In this document: positions 1 through 8,527 of the stretch, in pieces | Position numbering within the stretch: the stretch's first letter is position 1 | Layout of the letters: each line of letters begins with the position of its first letter | From: Bacillus sp. Xin1 | Lineage (GTDB): Bacteria > Bacillota > Bacilli > Bacillales > Bacillaceae_G | DNA length: 64,000 nt | NCBI RefSeq assembly: GCF_013314535.1 | Contig: NZ_JABUAE010000005.1 | Span: forward strand, 62,001 to 126,000 | Reading direction: 5' to 3' | The notes under the pieces: generated by a model | Databases searched by the model: none | Told to the model about the DNA's origin: nothing | The model's input: the letters and a program-made list of their open reading frames with translations, nothing else | Position numbers and translations under genes: made by a program

Positions 1-1
1 C

Positions 2-379
2 CGTGCACCTGCTGGTATTTTATTCATGGTTGGTGTATTCATTGCTGTTCTTGTTTATTGGTTAAATCCAGCTGGTCACCCAATCATCGATAGTATCGCA
101 CTTGTTTCAATTGGATTTTTAATTTATGGACCAGTTATGCTAATTGGGTTACATGCTCTTGACTTAGTACCAAAAAAAGCTGCTGGAACAGCTGCTGGTT
201 TAACAGGTTTCTTCGGTTACCTGGGCGGTGCTGCATTTGCTAGTGCTGCAATGGGCTTTATTGTAGATACTTTCGGATGGGACGGCGGTTTTATTCTATT
301 ACTAGCATCTTGTGTGCTTGCGATTTTCTTCCTTGCTCTTACTTTAAACACAGGATCATCAAAATCGCAGCAAGCATAA
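2..379 (+). CDS. glpT: glycerol-3-phosphate transporter, C-terminal part (5'-truncated by window edge)
   Basis: This is the C-terminal ~125 residues of an organophosphate:phosphate antiporter of the major facilitator superfamily, which imports sn-glycerol-3-phosphate in exchange for phosphate. The stretch [18 protein letters not shown] followed by GFFGYLGG and DTFGWDGGF is the GlpT/UhpT-family signature near the last membrane helices. The frame is open from base 2, so the start lies outside the window. Three to four hydrophobic helices are visible, then a short polar tail (TGSSKSQQA). It is followed by a strong rho-independent terminator at 423-466. UhpT-like hexose-phosphate transporters are related, but the wording of the helix 10-12 region favours GlpT. 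Confidence 0.85.
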   Translation, partial: RAPAGILFMVGVFIAVLVYWLNPAGHPIIDSIALVSIGFLIYGPVMLIGLHALDLVPKKAAGTAAGLTGFFGYLGGAAFASAAMGFIVDTFGWDGGFILLLASCVLAIFFLALTLNTGSSKSQQA

Positions 380-422
380 AGTGAAACTTTACTCAGTAAA
401 AAAACAACTGAAGTAAAAAAAC

Positions 423-466
423 AAAATAGCTCTTAGCATTAAGATACACGCTAAGAGCTATTTTTT
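423..466 (+). terminator. rho-independent terminator of glpT
   Basis: A 15-bp stem (left arm 423-437, right arm 450-464, core AGCTCTTAGC/GCTAAGAGCT) with a 12-nt loop is followed by a run of T, 44 nt after the glpT stop. Confidence 0.9.
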
Positions 467-533
467 ATTTATGTCTAATGATATTGTCTTGCCAACTATA
501 ACAATCATTCCCCTTCTATTTACAATGCTACTT

Positions 534-653
534 TTATAAGAACATCTGTTGAAACATTTTCTCAACAATAGCCAACACCACCGAAGTAGTAAATCCCCCT
601 AAACAAATAAGACTCACTCCCTGACTATACGATAAACTTTGAAATGCTTTCAT
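534..653 (-). CDS. putative 39-aa single-span membrane peptide
   Basis: A short reading frame with a textbook ribosome binding site (GGAGG, 663-667) 9 nt upstream of its ATG. The product starts MKAFQSLSYSQGVSLICLGG and continues with a hydrophobic stretch (FTTSVVLAIV), ending EKMFQQMFL. One transmembrane helix is likely. No family is recognised. It stands alone between the convergent glpT and usp genes, with no overlap with either. Its presence is inferred from the ribosome binding site and the amphipathic composition; conservation is not known to me. It could be a small regulatory membrane peptide or chance. Confidence 0.5.
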   Translation of the reverse strand: MKAFQSLSYSQGVSLICLGGFTTSVVLAIVEKMFQQMFL

Positions 654-766
654 TTCTTCCATCCTCCATTCGCTCTCTTTGATGCTTTCATCATATCAAT
701 GGAAGGAATTTTATAACATCGATTTTGCTAACAGCAGTCTTACAATTTTGTAAGATTTATCCCCAT

Positions 767-797
767 AAAAAACAGACAACATTTCTGCTGTCTGTTA
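767..797 (-). terminator. terminator of the universal stress protein gene
   Basis: On the minus strand AACAGACAGC, a 6-nt loop and GTTGTCTGTT are followed by a T-run. It overlaps the usp stop codon. Confidence 0.8.
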
Positions 798-1217
798 CTT
801 CACAATCATCACTGGACATTTCACTCGTTTTGCTATTTTATGACTTACACTACCAAGTACCATTTCTTGCAATGCATTTAATCCCCTACTCCCTACTATT
901 ACGAGATCAATGTCTCCTGTATTTACATACTGTACAAGCGTATTTCCTGGATCGCCATGTAAGATAGTGATTTTATAAGAAATTCTTTCTCGCTGTAATA
1001 AAGCTTCAATTTCTTTTAATCTATCTTTTCGACTAGCTGAGATTGTTTCTATATTTGTTTGTCCCTGTATAATATCTGATTTTGCTGTTCTATTATCTAC
1101 TACGTATACAATTTCAATGTTTGCTTCCTTACTTAATGTAGCAATGTGTGCGGCATGCTTTGCTGCGCGTATTGCGTGTTCTGACCCATCACATGCTAGT
1201 ATAATTTGCTTGTACAT
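795..1217 (-). CDS. universal stress protein, UspA family
   Basis: A 140-aa single-domain Usp protein. It opens with MYKQIILACDGSEHAIRAAKHA, matching the Usp N-terminal DGS motif, and ends with the nucleotide-binding motif GSRGLNALQEMVLGSVSHKIAKRVKCPVMIV (G-2x-G-9x-G-S/T), so it is of the ATP-binding type. The length is typical of the family. The ATG is preceded by AAAGGGG. It lies downstream of a SulP permease on the same strand, with a terminator between them at 1262-1293, so read-through or a separate promoter is possible. The role is general stress survival; no specific partner can be read from the sequence. Confidence 0.9.
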   Translation of the reverse strand: MYKQIILACDGSEHAIRAAKHAAHIATLSKEANIEIVYVVDNRTAKSDIIQGQTNIETISASRKDRLKEIEALLQRERISYKITILHGDPGNTLVQYVNTGDIDLVIVGSRGLNALQEMVLGSVSHKIAKRVKCPVMIVK

Positions 1218-1256
1218 ATGCTGAAGCCCCTTTCATCATCATACTCGTATTATAAT

Positions 1257-1293
1257 ACAAAAAGAACCCTTTCGGCCTCCCGAAAAGGTTCTT
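1257..1293 (-). terminator. terminator of the SulP permease gene
   Basis: A 14-bp near-perfect stem (AAGAACC arms, 1262-1275 and 1280-1293) with a 4-nt loop; a T-run follows on the minus strand. It is just below the stop codon at 1299. Confidence 0.85.
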
Positions 1294-1298
1294 CCTAT

Positions 1299-2759
1299 TT
1301 AACTAACAGCTTGTTCTCTATTTTTATTATAAGTAGCCAATTTTTTAATCAGCTGCGAACTACGCTCATTTAATCCTGTTATACTTATTTTTACACCATT
1401 TTGCTCATACTTCATCAGAATTTTATCCACTGCTGCTACAGCTGAATCATCCCATACATGAGCATTTGTAAAATCAATCTCTACTTCTTTTACATCTTCT
1501 TTAAGCTGAAACGCATTTATGAATGCTGTAGTAGATGCAAAGAACAGTTGTCCGTGAACAGCGTATACCTTTTTCTTACCAATATAAAAATGTTTCACGT
1601 GAATCTTTGCCATATTTGCTGCAAATAATACGGCACTTATTACCGTACCGATAATCACACCGAGTCCTAAATTGTGTGTTACAAGAACAATTGCGACCGT
1701 TACGATCATAACGAACGCATCACCTTTTGGAACTTTATGAAGGGTAAACACAGAATTCCAATCGAATGTTCCAATAGACACCATAATCATAACCGCAACT
1801 AATGCCGCCATCGGAATATGGACAACATAGTCACCAAGAACAAACAGGAGCACAATTAAAAATCCACCAGCAACGAATGTTGATAATCGACCACGCCCAC
1901 CTGATTTAATGTTAATAACGGATTGTCCAATCATTGCACATCCTGCCATTCCCCCAAAGAAACCAGCAATAATGTTAGCGATACCTTGTCCACGTGCCTC
2001 TTTATGTTTATTACTTGATGTATCTGTCATATCATCTAAAAGAGACGCTGTTAATAACGATTCTAATAATCCAATGACAGCTAACATAACAGAATACGGT
2101 AAAATAATCGCTAACGTTTCTAATGTAAATGGTACATCCGGAATACTAAAGAACGGCAATTCTTTTGGTAAATTCCCCATATCACCAACAGTTCGTAATT
2201 CAAATCCACTAAGTAGTGCAATACTTGTCACAATAACAATAGAAACAAGTGTAGACGGCACAGCCGTCGTAATACGTGGAAATAGATAAATAATTGCAAG
2301 TCCTAATGCTACAAGTGCATACATTTTCCAATTTACACCTTGAAAATGTGGCAATTGCGCTGTGAAAATTAAAATTCCAAGTGCATTTACAAAACCACTC
2401 ATTACGGAACGTGGAACAAATTTCATTAGCGAACTTAATTTCAGTACTCCAAAAATAATTTGTACAACACCTGTTAAAATGGTTGCGGCAAATAAATACG
2501 ACAATCCATGATCTTTCACAAGTGTCACCATTAACAATGCCATCGCACCTGTTGCCGCAGAAATCATTCCCGGTCTTCCGCCTACAAACGAAATTGTTAC
2601 AGCAATACAAAACGCAGCGTATAATCCAACCATCGGATCTACACCTGCAATAACGGAGAAGGCAATCGCTTCAGGAATTAATGCTAGTGCAACAACAATG
2701 CCTGATAACACATCTCCTTTCACATTGGAAAACCATTCTGTTTTTATAATTTGAAACAA
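1299..2759 (-). CDS. SulP family anion permease (sulfate/bicarbonate type)
   Basis: A 486-aa membrane protein of the SLC26/SulP family. Residues ~10-375 are the multi-helix transporter core, with the signature [28 protein letters not shown] near helix 2-3. Residues ~390-480 form a cytoplasmic STAS domain ([17 protein letters not shown], then [22 protein letters not shown]). The frame begins at a TTG codon preceded by GAGGAG at 7-8 nt spacing; no ATG fits. Family members move sulfate, bicarbonate or other anions with sodium or protons; the substrate cannot be chosen from the sequence. A universal stress protein gene follows on the same strand, a pairing seen elsewhere in Bacillus. Confidence 0.88.
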   Translation of the reverse strand: MFQIIKTEWFSNVKGDVLSGIVVALALIPEAIAFSVIAGVDPMVGLYAAFCIAVTISFVGGRPGMISAATGAMALLMVTLVKDHGLSYLFAATILTGVVQIIFGVLKLSSLMKFVPRSVMSGFVNALGILIFTAQLPHFQGVNWKMYALVALGLAIIYLFPRITTAVPSTLVSIVIVTSIALLSGFELRTVGDMGNLPKELPFFSIPDVPFTLETLAIILPYSVMLAVIGLLESLLTASLLDDMTDTSSNKHKEARGQGIANIIAGFFGGMAGCAMIGQSVINIKSGGRGRLSTFVAGGFLIVLLFVLGDYVVHIPMAALVAVMIMVSIGTFDWNSVFTLHKVPKGDAFVMIVTVAIVLVTHNLGLGVIIGTVISAVLFAANMAKIHVKHFYIGKKKVYAVHGQLFFASTTAFINAFQLKEDVKEVEIDFTNAHVWDDSAVAAVDKILMKYEQNGVKISITGLNERSSQLIKKLATYNKNREQAVS

Positions 2760-2874
2760 AATAACACTCCTCTATTTTTCTATTTTTGATTTCCTCCATA
2801 AGAAAATCGATCCGGCTGCACGAGAGCTATTATATAATAAATGTCAGATTTTTTGCTATGAAAAAGTTTCCCAA

Positions 2875-2907
2875 AATAAAAAGACGCTTGCTTATGCAGC
2901 GTCTTTT
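2875..2907 (-). terminator. terminator of the cell-wall-type lipoprotein gene
   Basis: Stem AAGACGC (2881-2887) / GCGTCTT (2899-2905); flanking A/T runs make it intrinsic on the minus strand just below the stop at 2912. Confidence 0.75.
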
Positions 2908-2911
2908 CTAC

Positions 2912-4162
2912 TTAATGTCCACCATGACCTCCGCCATTTTCCTGAACAATCTCTAATCTTTCATCTAATATCCCTTGCGTTTCAAATGAAATATTCTCCG
3001 TATTCCCTAATAAAAAGCCATGATTATATGGTCCTAAGGTTGGATCATCCTTAAACTTCGGCTGGATCGTTGCCAATAAATCATAAACTGGTTGTGAAAC
3101 CTGCCCTTTATCTAATAATAGAACAGGTGCATGTTTCCCCATATGAGAAAACGGTGCACCAGCAATTGCTAAATCAGGCGTTTCTGTTGAAACAAATGAT
3201 ACGCCATGTCCCGGTTTTTTGAATCCCCAACCAAATTTCGTTTTTTCATCTTTAAACTTAGTAAAGGCGATAGAGTTTTCTGTCGGACTTTCTCCACTAA
3301 TACGCGTTACTTTACCATGCTCACTTAACTGTTTTTCTACCTCTTTTGAAATAACTTTTTCTGGACCTAATATATATATATTTGCTTTTCCTTTTCTTGC
3401 TTTTAACGCCTCAATTGTAGCTTCGGATACTTTATCTCTTCCTACATATAAAAGAGGTTCAGGCATATGAGAAATCCAGTTCACAGCAGGTGTTGTATAC
3501 AATCGCCCTTCTTCTTCAGAAGAACCTATAATCACGCTTTCCGGATACTTCCCTGTTATGTCTGCATATTCTTTATCAACATCTTTCGCAAATGCAGCTG
3601 GATCCGTTTCTTTTATTTGTTTTACTTTATATTCTTTTAATTGGTCTAATATAGAAGATTCTACATCCCCCATCACCATAATTTGCGTTCCATCTTTTGT
3701 TCCAAGTGGATTTAATCGTTTAATTTCTTTTAACGTCGCCTCTGGAATACTTTCTTTATTCGTAAATAAAATAGGTCCATTGTTTGGATGATGAATGAGA
3801 TCGGCACTAGCAATTCCAAGTTGCCACTGATTAGCTGACACCAAAATCACTGCTCCTGGCTGATTCTCTTTATGAGTTGCTGGCCATATCATTTGTGATG
3901 TTAATACTGCCATTTGAACAGGATCATTTGTATTTAATCGTGTTACATTTTTTAAACTAGTTGTTAATACATCATTAGATGCTCCATCATTCATTTCTTT
4001 TGGCGCCATCGCTGCATCATTCATCTTCATATCTTTTTGATTCTCATTCTTTTTTTCTTTTACTTCTTCACTTTTCTTTGTTTCCGTGTTCGTTTGACCA
4101 CACGCTGTAAGTCCAAATGTAGCAACTATTGTCACACTCAAAATTTGAGTTACCTTTTTCAC
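2912..4162 (-). CDS. lipoprotein with cell-wall-binding-repeat-2-like domains and His/Met-rich ends
   Basis: A 416-aa exported lipoprotein. The signal sequence ends in the lipobox LTAC (Cys21). A charged linker rich in Lys, Glu and Met follows (MKMNDAAMAPKEMNDG). The body resembles repeats of the CW_binding_2 (Cwp-type) fold: VTRLNTNDPVQMAVLTSQ near residue 75 and VTRISGESPTENSIAFTKF near 285, each followed by a GPEKV/GDVES-like turn and hydrophobic strands. The tail is GGGHGGH, a plausible metal ligand. It is divergent from a two-component system (4338-6397) with 175 bp between, so it is a likely target or sensor partner. The cell-surface location is well supported; the function (wall binding, metal binding) is inference. 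Confidence 0.7.
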   Translation of the reverse strand: MKKVTQILSVTIVATFGLTACGQTNTETKKSEEVKEKKNENQKDMKMNDAAMAPKEMNDGASNDVLTTSLKNVTRLNTNDPVQMAVLTSQMIWPATHKENQPGAVILVSANQWQLGIASADLIHHPNNGPILFTNKESIPEATLKEIKRLNPLGTKDGTQIMVMGDVESSILDQLKEYKVKQIKETDPAAFAKDVDKEYADITGKYPESVIIGSSEEEGRLYTTPAVNWISHMPEPLLYVGRDKVSEATIEALKARKGKANIYILGPEKVISKEVEKQLSEHGKVTRISGESPTENSIAFTKFKDEKTKFGWGFKKPGHGVSFVSTETPDLAIAGAPFSHMGKHAPVLLLDKGQVSQPVYDLLATIQPKFKDDPTLGPYNHGFLLGNTENISFETQGILDERLEIVQENGGGHGGH

Positions 4163-4337
4163 TATATCGCCTCCGTATCCATCATGTTTGAGCCTATGTT
4201 TTATCTAGAATGTAATTTTCAACTATACGATAACAAGCAATTCTGAAGAAATTATGCAGATGCATTATAATCTGCAACATTTCTTGATGATTTTGCATTA
4301 CACTTTTAATAATGAATACAAATACGGAGGATATTAT

Positions 4338-5030
4338 ATGATGAATATACTACTCGTAGATGATGAACCACGTATGCTGGAGTTATTAGCACTTTATCTT
4401 ACTCCTAGAGGATATAATTGCATTTATGCGACTTCAGGCCAAGAAGCCATTTCCTATATAGAAAACCAACGTTTTAAGTTCATTCTTCTCGATATTATGA
4501 TGCCAAAAATGGATGGGTGGGAAACATGTAAAAAGATTCGTTCATTTAGTAACGTTCCTATCATTATGGTAACCGCTCGTGATCAAACGCTAGATGTTGT
4601 TCAAGGATTAAAAATCGGAGCTGATGATTATATAACAAAACCGTTTCATGAAGATGAACTATTAGCACGAATTGAAGCTGTATTGCGACGTAGCAATCAG
4701 CATGAACAACTAAAATATAGAGGGATTTTGTGGGATGAAGCAAAGCACTTTATTTCCGTTCATGGACAAGAGGTTTTGCTTACACCAATTGAATTCTCTT
4801 TACTTGGATTATTTTTGCATCACTTAAATTATGTACTCAGCCGCGATCAGCTTATTGAGCGAATTTGGGGGCTAGATACAAATACAGAGGATCGCACAGT
4901 GGACTCCCATATTCGTAATTTACGTGATAAATTACGAAAGGCTAATTTTCCAATTGATGAACATTTAAAAACCGTGTATGGTGTTGGCTATCGATGGATT
5001 GACACTGAAAATCAAGGAGTTACGCGATGA
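4338..5030 (+). CDS. response regulator, OmpR/PhoB family
   Basis: A 230-aa DNA-binding response regulator. Receiver domain residues 1-115: acidic pocket DDE (9-10), phosphoacceptor Asp52 in LLDIMMPKMDG, Thr in MVTARD and Lys in YITKPF. Residues ~130-228 are the winged-helix Trans_reg_C domain ending in TVYGVGYRW. The frame is open further upstream, but GGAGG at 4326-4330 sits 7 nt before the ATG at 4338, so the upstream extension is rejected. It overlaps the kinase gene by 4 nt (ATGA). The divergent lipoprotein at 2912-4162 is the natural candidate target. Confidence 0.93.
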   Translation: MMNILLVDDEPRMLELLALYLTPRGYNCIYATSGQEAISYIENQRFKFILLDIMMPKMDGWETCKKIRSFSNVPIIMVTARDQTLDVVQGLKIGADDYITKPFHEDELLARIEAVLRRSNQHEQLKYRGILWDEAKHFISVHGQEVLLTPIEFSLLGLFLHHLNYVLSRDQLIERIWGLDTNTEDRTVDSHIRNLRDKLRKANFPIDEHLKTVYGVGYRWIDTENQGVTR

Positions 5031-6397
5031 AACGAATTTCTGTTCAACTCGGATTTTATTTTTTAATTGTTACGCTTTTAATCGAAACCGTCCTGTTTGC
5101 ATTACTCTATTACAGCCTTGTCAATACGAGAGTAAATGAAGAAATGACAGCATTATTAAAGCGGGGAAATAGCCATCGGGATGTACTTGAAAAACATTTC
5201 GATTCTCAAACAATCTCTCATGTCGCTTTAATGGAATCAGAAGCTGAAACAAAGGTTGTTATTACAAACGCTCATAAAGAAATATTAGCAAAATCTAATG
5301 ATATAGATTCCACTATAAAAAGGCACATTGTCGAAATGATAAAAAGTGCAGATCATAACGGAACAATCATAGAAAACCACTGGAAAACATCTAATTATAT
5401 ATGCACAGTTAGTCCAATATTAATAGAAGGAAAAATACAAGGTTATGTTTATATGTTTCTCGGTACAAGTTCTATTAAACAAATGATTTCAGGTCTTACA
5501 AAACAATTTCTTGTTGCTGGTGTCGTTACATTTATTTTAACAGTCATTACAATATTTCTTCTTTCACGTCTGTTAACGAAACCACTCCTTCGTATGAAGC
5601 ATGCTACTGAAAAAATGAGTCGTGGTGATTTATCTGTCTCTTTAACAAGTACTCGAAATGATGAAATTGGTGAACTTGCAGAATCTATCCAAACGCTTGC
5701 AAATGATTTACATTATATGAAAAAAGAACGTAGTGAATTTCTAGCAAGTGTAGCTCATGAACTACGAACACCATTAACCTATGTACGAGGGTATGCAGAC
5801 ATCGCACTGAAAGACCATACATCTCCTAAGCAGCGCCAAAGGTATTTATCAATTATAAAAGATGAAGCAGATTCTATTACAAATTTAGTACAAGACTTAT
5901 TTTTACTTGCACAAATGGAGCAGCACAACTTTTCCATTGAAACAACGAAAGTACATGTAGAAGACTTTCTTTCTCGTATTGTTACAAAAGTGAACGTTAT
6001 GTACGAAATAAAACATATTCATGTCTCTTTAACATGTCCCTCTTCACTTTCTATAGTTCTAGATGAGCAACGCTTTGAACAAGTTATCATCAACATTTTG
6101 AATAATGCATATGTACATTCAGCAGAACATTCTCAAATTTTTATTTTTGTCACAGTACATCAAACGCATATCAAAATTTCCATCCAAGATACAGGGGAAG
6201 GAATTCCAGAAGAAGATATCCCACATATTTTCGAACGGTTTTATCGCGTTGATAAAGCAAGATCTCGTTCTACTGGCGGAACTGGATTAGGACTTGCGAT
6301 TGTGAAAGAAATAGTTGAACTACATGGCGGGAATATTACTGTAACGAGTGAGGTTGATCATGGATCTTGCTTTACAATTTCATTGCCATCTATATAG
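5027..6397 (+). CDS. sensor histidine kinase, HAMP type
   Basis: A 456-aa membrane kinase that should phosphorylate the preceding response regulator. TM1 is at ~8-30, an extracytoplasmic sensing segment of ~130 residues follows, and TM2 is at ~161-182. HAMP spans ~183-235, HisKA has His244 in SVAHELRTPL, and the ATPase domain has an N-box (INILNNAYVHS), G1 (DTGEGIPEEDI) and G2 (GGTGLGLAIV). The start ATG overlaps the stop of the regulator, which implies translational coupling. It is followed by a terminator at 6399-6427. The sensed signal is unknown; the neighbouring lipoprotein with metal-ligand-rich ends suggests envelope or metal stress, as inference only. Confidence 0.92.
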   Translation: MKRISVQLGFYFLIVTLLIETVLFALLYYSLVNTRVNEEMTALLKRGNSHRDVLEKHFDSQTISHVALMESEAETKVVITNAHKEILAKSNDIDSTIKRHIVEMIKSADHNGTIIENHWKTSNYICTVSPILIEGKIQGYVYMFLGTSSIKQMISGLTKQFLVAGVVTFILTVITIFLLSRLLTKPLLRMKHATEKMSRGDLSVSLTSTRNDEIGELAESIQTLANDLHYMKKERSEFLASVAHELRTPLTYVRGYADIALKDHTSPKQRQRYLSIIKDEADSITNLVQDLFLLAQMEQHNFSIETTKVHVEDFLSRIVTKVNVMYEIKHIHVSLTCPSSLSIVLDEQRFEQVIINILNNAYVHSAEHSQIFIFVTVHQTHIKISIQDTGEGIPEEDIPHIFERFYRVDKARSRSTGGTGLGLAIVKEIVELHGGNITVTSEVDHGSCFTISLPSI

Positions 6398-6428
6398 AAA
6401 CACGACTATCATCAATAGTCGTGTTTGT
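6398..6428 (+). terminator. terminator of the two-component operon
   Basis: Stem AACACGACTAT / ATAGTCGTGTT with a 5-nt loop followed by TTTGTTT, immediately after the kinase stop. Confidence 0.85.
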
Positions 6429-6435
6429 TTATCAT

Positions 6436-6960
6436 TTAAGATTTTACTTTATAATATAGATTTACAAATTGACCAAAACGTTTTGTATCCGTTAAAGTTA
6501 AATCAATTTGTGGATTCTTTTCTTTAAATAACGGAATACCAGAACCTAATATATGAGGTGTAATCGTAACAATATATTCATCAATTAGATTACTCTTAAA
6601 AAATTCTCTCAGTAGACTCCCTCCACCGACCATCCATATTTTAGATCCTTCCTGCTCTTTCAACCTTTTTGTAAACTCCACTACATCTTCATTTACAAAC
6701 TCTACATGTCCATTTGAACCTTTTTCTGAATTAGAAAAAACATAACATTTTTTATCTAGGTATGGGAATGTTTCCGTATGCTCTACCACATAATCGTACG
6801 TTCTCTTTCCCATGATTATTGTATCAATTGTTTCGTACATTTCTGTATAACCGTTGTCCCCCTCTCCTTCCGTTTCCATTAACCATTGTAAATCATCATC
6901 TTCTTTCGCAATAAATCCATCTAAGCTCGCTGCAATAAATAAAACAATTTCACGTGGCAT
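6436..6960 (-). CDS. dihydrofolate reductase-like protein (RibD C-terminal fold)
   Basis: A 174-aa protein of the DHFR/RibD-C fold. It has the N-terminal strand IVLFIAASLDGFIAKEDDDLQWL, the dinucleotide region IIMGKRTYDYV and the NADPH loop IWMVGGGSLLREFF, then IVTITPHILGSGIPLF. The family holds NAD(P)H-dependent reductases of pterin- or flavin-type substrates; the true substrate is not known here, and it is shorter than riboflavin RibD (no deaminase domain). GGAGG lies 7-8 nt upstream of the ATG. It is divergent from the WYL regulator at 7068; the palindrome at 7023-7045 lies between the two and may control both. Confidence 0.85.
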   Translation of the reverse strand: MPREIVLFIAASLDGFIAKEDDDLQWLMETEGEGDNGYTEMYETIDTIIMGKRTYDYVVEHTETFPYLDKKCYVFSNSEKGSNGHVEFVNEDVVEFTKRLKEQEGSKIWMVGGGSLLREFFKSNLIDEYIVTITPHILGSGIPLFKEKNPQIDLTLTDTKRFGQFVNLYYKVKS

Positions 6961-6984
6961 ATCTTTTCCTCCTTGCGTCTCATC

Positions 6985-7014
6985 TTGATAAAATTATGAT
7001 GTATGCACTATACT
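6985..7014 (+). promoter_or_regulatory. sigma-A-type promoter of the WYL regulator gene
   Basis: TTGATA (6985-6990), an 18-bp spacer and TATACT (7009-7014). The expected transcription start is near 7021, just upstream of the palindrome. Confidence 0.6.
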
Positions 7015-7022
7015 AACCGTAA

Positions 7023-7045
7023 AACATGACAATTTGTGTCATGTT
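7023..7045. promoter_or_regulatory. perfect palindromic operator in the divergent WYL-regulator/DHFR-like intergenic region
   Basis: AACATGACA (7023-7031), a 5-nt centre and TGTCATGTT (7037-7045) make a perfect 9-bp inverted repeat. It sits directly after the predicted transcription start of the regulator gene, as expected for autorepression by a dimeric helix-turn-helix protein. Confidence 0.65.
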
Positions 7046-7067
7046 AGAAAAGAAAAAGGTGATATAT

Positions 7068-8009
7068 TTGTCAAAAGCAAAACGTTTACTAGATATTCTT
7101 ATATTTGCTTCTGCGAAAAAAACATTTACAGCACAAGAAATAGCTGATGCATTTAATATTTCCGTTCGTACGGTTCATAGATATATTTTAGATTTAAGTG
7201 ATATGGGATTACCCATTTACGCTGAACAAGGTCGCAATGGAGGATATAAAGTGTTAACAAGCAGCATGCTTCCCCCCATTTTATTTACCGAAGAAGAAGC
7301 GGTCTCCATCTTCTTTGCTCTTCAATCTTTAAGCTACTACCGAGATTTGCCTTTTAATACAGAAATCAATTCTGTTACTCATAAACTGTATAGCTCTCTA
7401 CAAAATGATGCGAAAGCTAAAGTTGATAAAATACGTTCTTATATCGCTTTTTGGAACCCAAAGAGAACAATTGATACACCTTTTTTAAACGAAGTATTAA
7501 CCGCGGCTATTGAAAAGAAAAATTTACACTTTCAATACGAATCTAAATCGGGGATAAAAACAAAACATGTTCACCCTATCGGTGTATATGCTCACGATGG
7601 TTTATGGTATTTGCCATCCTATGACTTTAGTCGAAAAAAAATATTATTGTATCGTGTCGATCGTATTCTTTCTATATTATCAACGGAAGAAAATGAAAAT
7701 ACGTTCATGAATTTAGAAGAATGGTTTTCCTCTAACTCTAACGTAGTAAACGTTCCTACTCAGTTACATGTTTTACTAACGACAGAAGGTGTACGCCAAT
7801 GCAAAAGTGTTCCTTACCTTGAGGAATTCGTTGTAATTAACGAAGATGGTACGGGATATATAAATTCAACCGTTGATAAAGGTGAAATCAATTTTATTAC
7901 CCCTTTATTTCATAGACTTGGAAAAGATGCAAAAGTTTTAGAACCGAAAGAATTGATAGATGGTTTACGTACACATGCGAAAGAAGTTTTAAATATATAT
8001 AAAGATTAA
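7068..8009 (+). CDS. HTH/WYL-domain transcriptional regulator (YafY/DeoR type)
   Basis: A 313-aa regulator. Residues ~3-60 are a winged helix (AKRLLDILIFASAKKTFTAQEIADAFNISVRTVHRYILDLSDMG). Residues ~125-210 carry a WYL-type ligand domain (HFQYESKSG...HVHPIGVYAHDGLWYLPSYD). A C-terminal WCX-like region follows. I place the start at TTG 7068, preceded by AAGGTG at 6-nt spacing. The longer frame from ATG 7026 would put the first codons inside the operator palindrome and has no ribosome binding site. It probably represses itself and the divergent DHFR-like gene. The ligand is unknown. Confidence 0.85.
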   Translation: MSKAKRLLDILIFASAKKTFTAQEIADAFNISVRTVHRYILDLSDMGLPIYAEQGRNGGYKVLTSSMLPPILFTEEEAVSIFFALQSLSYYRDLPFNTEINSVTHKLYSSLQNDAKAKVDKIRSYIAFWNPKRTIDTPFLNEVLTAAIEKKNLHFQYESKSGIKTKHVHPIGVYAHDGLWYLPSYDFSRKKILLYRVDRILSILSTEENENTFMNLEEWFSSNSNVVNVPTQLHVLLTTEGVRQCKSVPYLEEFVVINEDGTGYINSTVDKGEINFITPLFHRLGKDAKVLEPKELIDGLRTHAKEVLNIYKD

Positions 8010-8041
8010 AAAGACGTAAGAAGAATCCTCTTACGCCTTTT
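8010..8041. terminator. bidirectional terminator between the WYL regulator and the HIT gene
   Basis: Stem ACGTAAGA / TCTTACG with A-run before and T-run after, shared by the convergent genes. Confidence 0.75.
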
Positions 8042-8465
8042 CAATGTGCAGTATTTGCTCTATTGCTTCTATTAACAATTTCTTTGTTTCTTCAAAATTA
8101 TGATTCTGCTTTTCTCCAGGTTGTACCGTATAAAACTCAGCAAACGAGCGCTCTTTATATCTTGGTACAACATGCATATGATAGTGTGTTAATTCGTTGA
8201 AGATTCCACCATTTTGACAAATTGTAATTCCGTCCGGTTTATATAATAACTTGATCGCTTTTGTAATAACCTTAGACGCATCCATAATTGATTTGGCTAC
8301 AACATCATCTAATTCATCCACCTCTAAAACGTGCTGCTTTGGCACAATTAAAGTATGCCCTGGATAAAAAGGTGCATGATCTAAAAAACACGTTACATAA
8401 TCATCTTCATATACTTTATATATTTTTTCTTCTTCGTGTGCTAATTTACAACCTAAGCAGTCCAT
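8031..8465 (-). CDS. HIT family nucleotide hydrolase/transferase
   Basis: A 144-aa histidine-triad protein. The catalytic motif HYHMHVVPR (H-x-H-x-H) is near residue 98 and the N-terminal half has CLGCKLAHEEEKIYKVYEDDYV with a possible CxxC zinc knuckle. Members hydrolyse nucleoside phosphoramidates or AMP-linked metabolites. The start is ATG 8465, because AGGAGG lies just upstream; the frame could extend to 8531 but without a ribosome binding site. A terminator overlaps the end. Confidence 0.9.
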   Translation of the reverse strand: MDCLGCKLAHEEEKIYKVYEDDYVTCFLDHAPFYPGHTLIVPKQHVLEVDELDDVVAKSIMDASKVITKAIKLLYKPDGITICQNGGIFNELTHYHMHVVPRYKERSFAEFYTVQPGEKQNHNFEETKKLLIEAIEQILHIEKA

Positions 8466-8490
8466 TACACTTCCTCCTCTTTCTAAAACA

Positions 8491-8520
8491 AAAAAACGTG
8501 AGTGCCTTATTCTCACGTCT
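8491..8520 (-). terminator. terminator of the OsmC gene
   Basis: Stem ACGTGAG (8496-8502) / CTCACGT (8512-8518), followed on the minus strand by seven T. Confidence 0.85.
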
Positions 8521-8527
8521 TTATGTT

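Noticed and set aside
4254-4337. 28-codon extension at the N-terminus of the OmpR-type response regulator
   Set aside because: The receiver domain starts MMNILLVDDE and GGAGG sits 7 nt before ATG 4338; the extension has no ribosome binding site.
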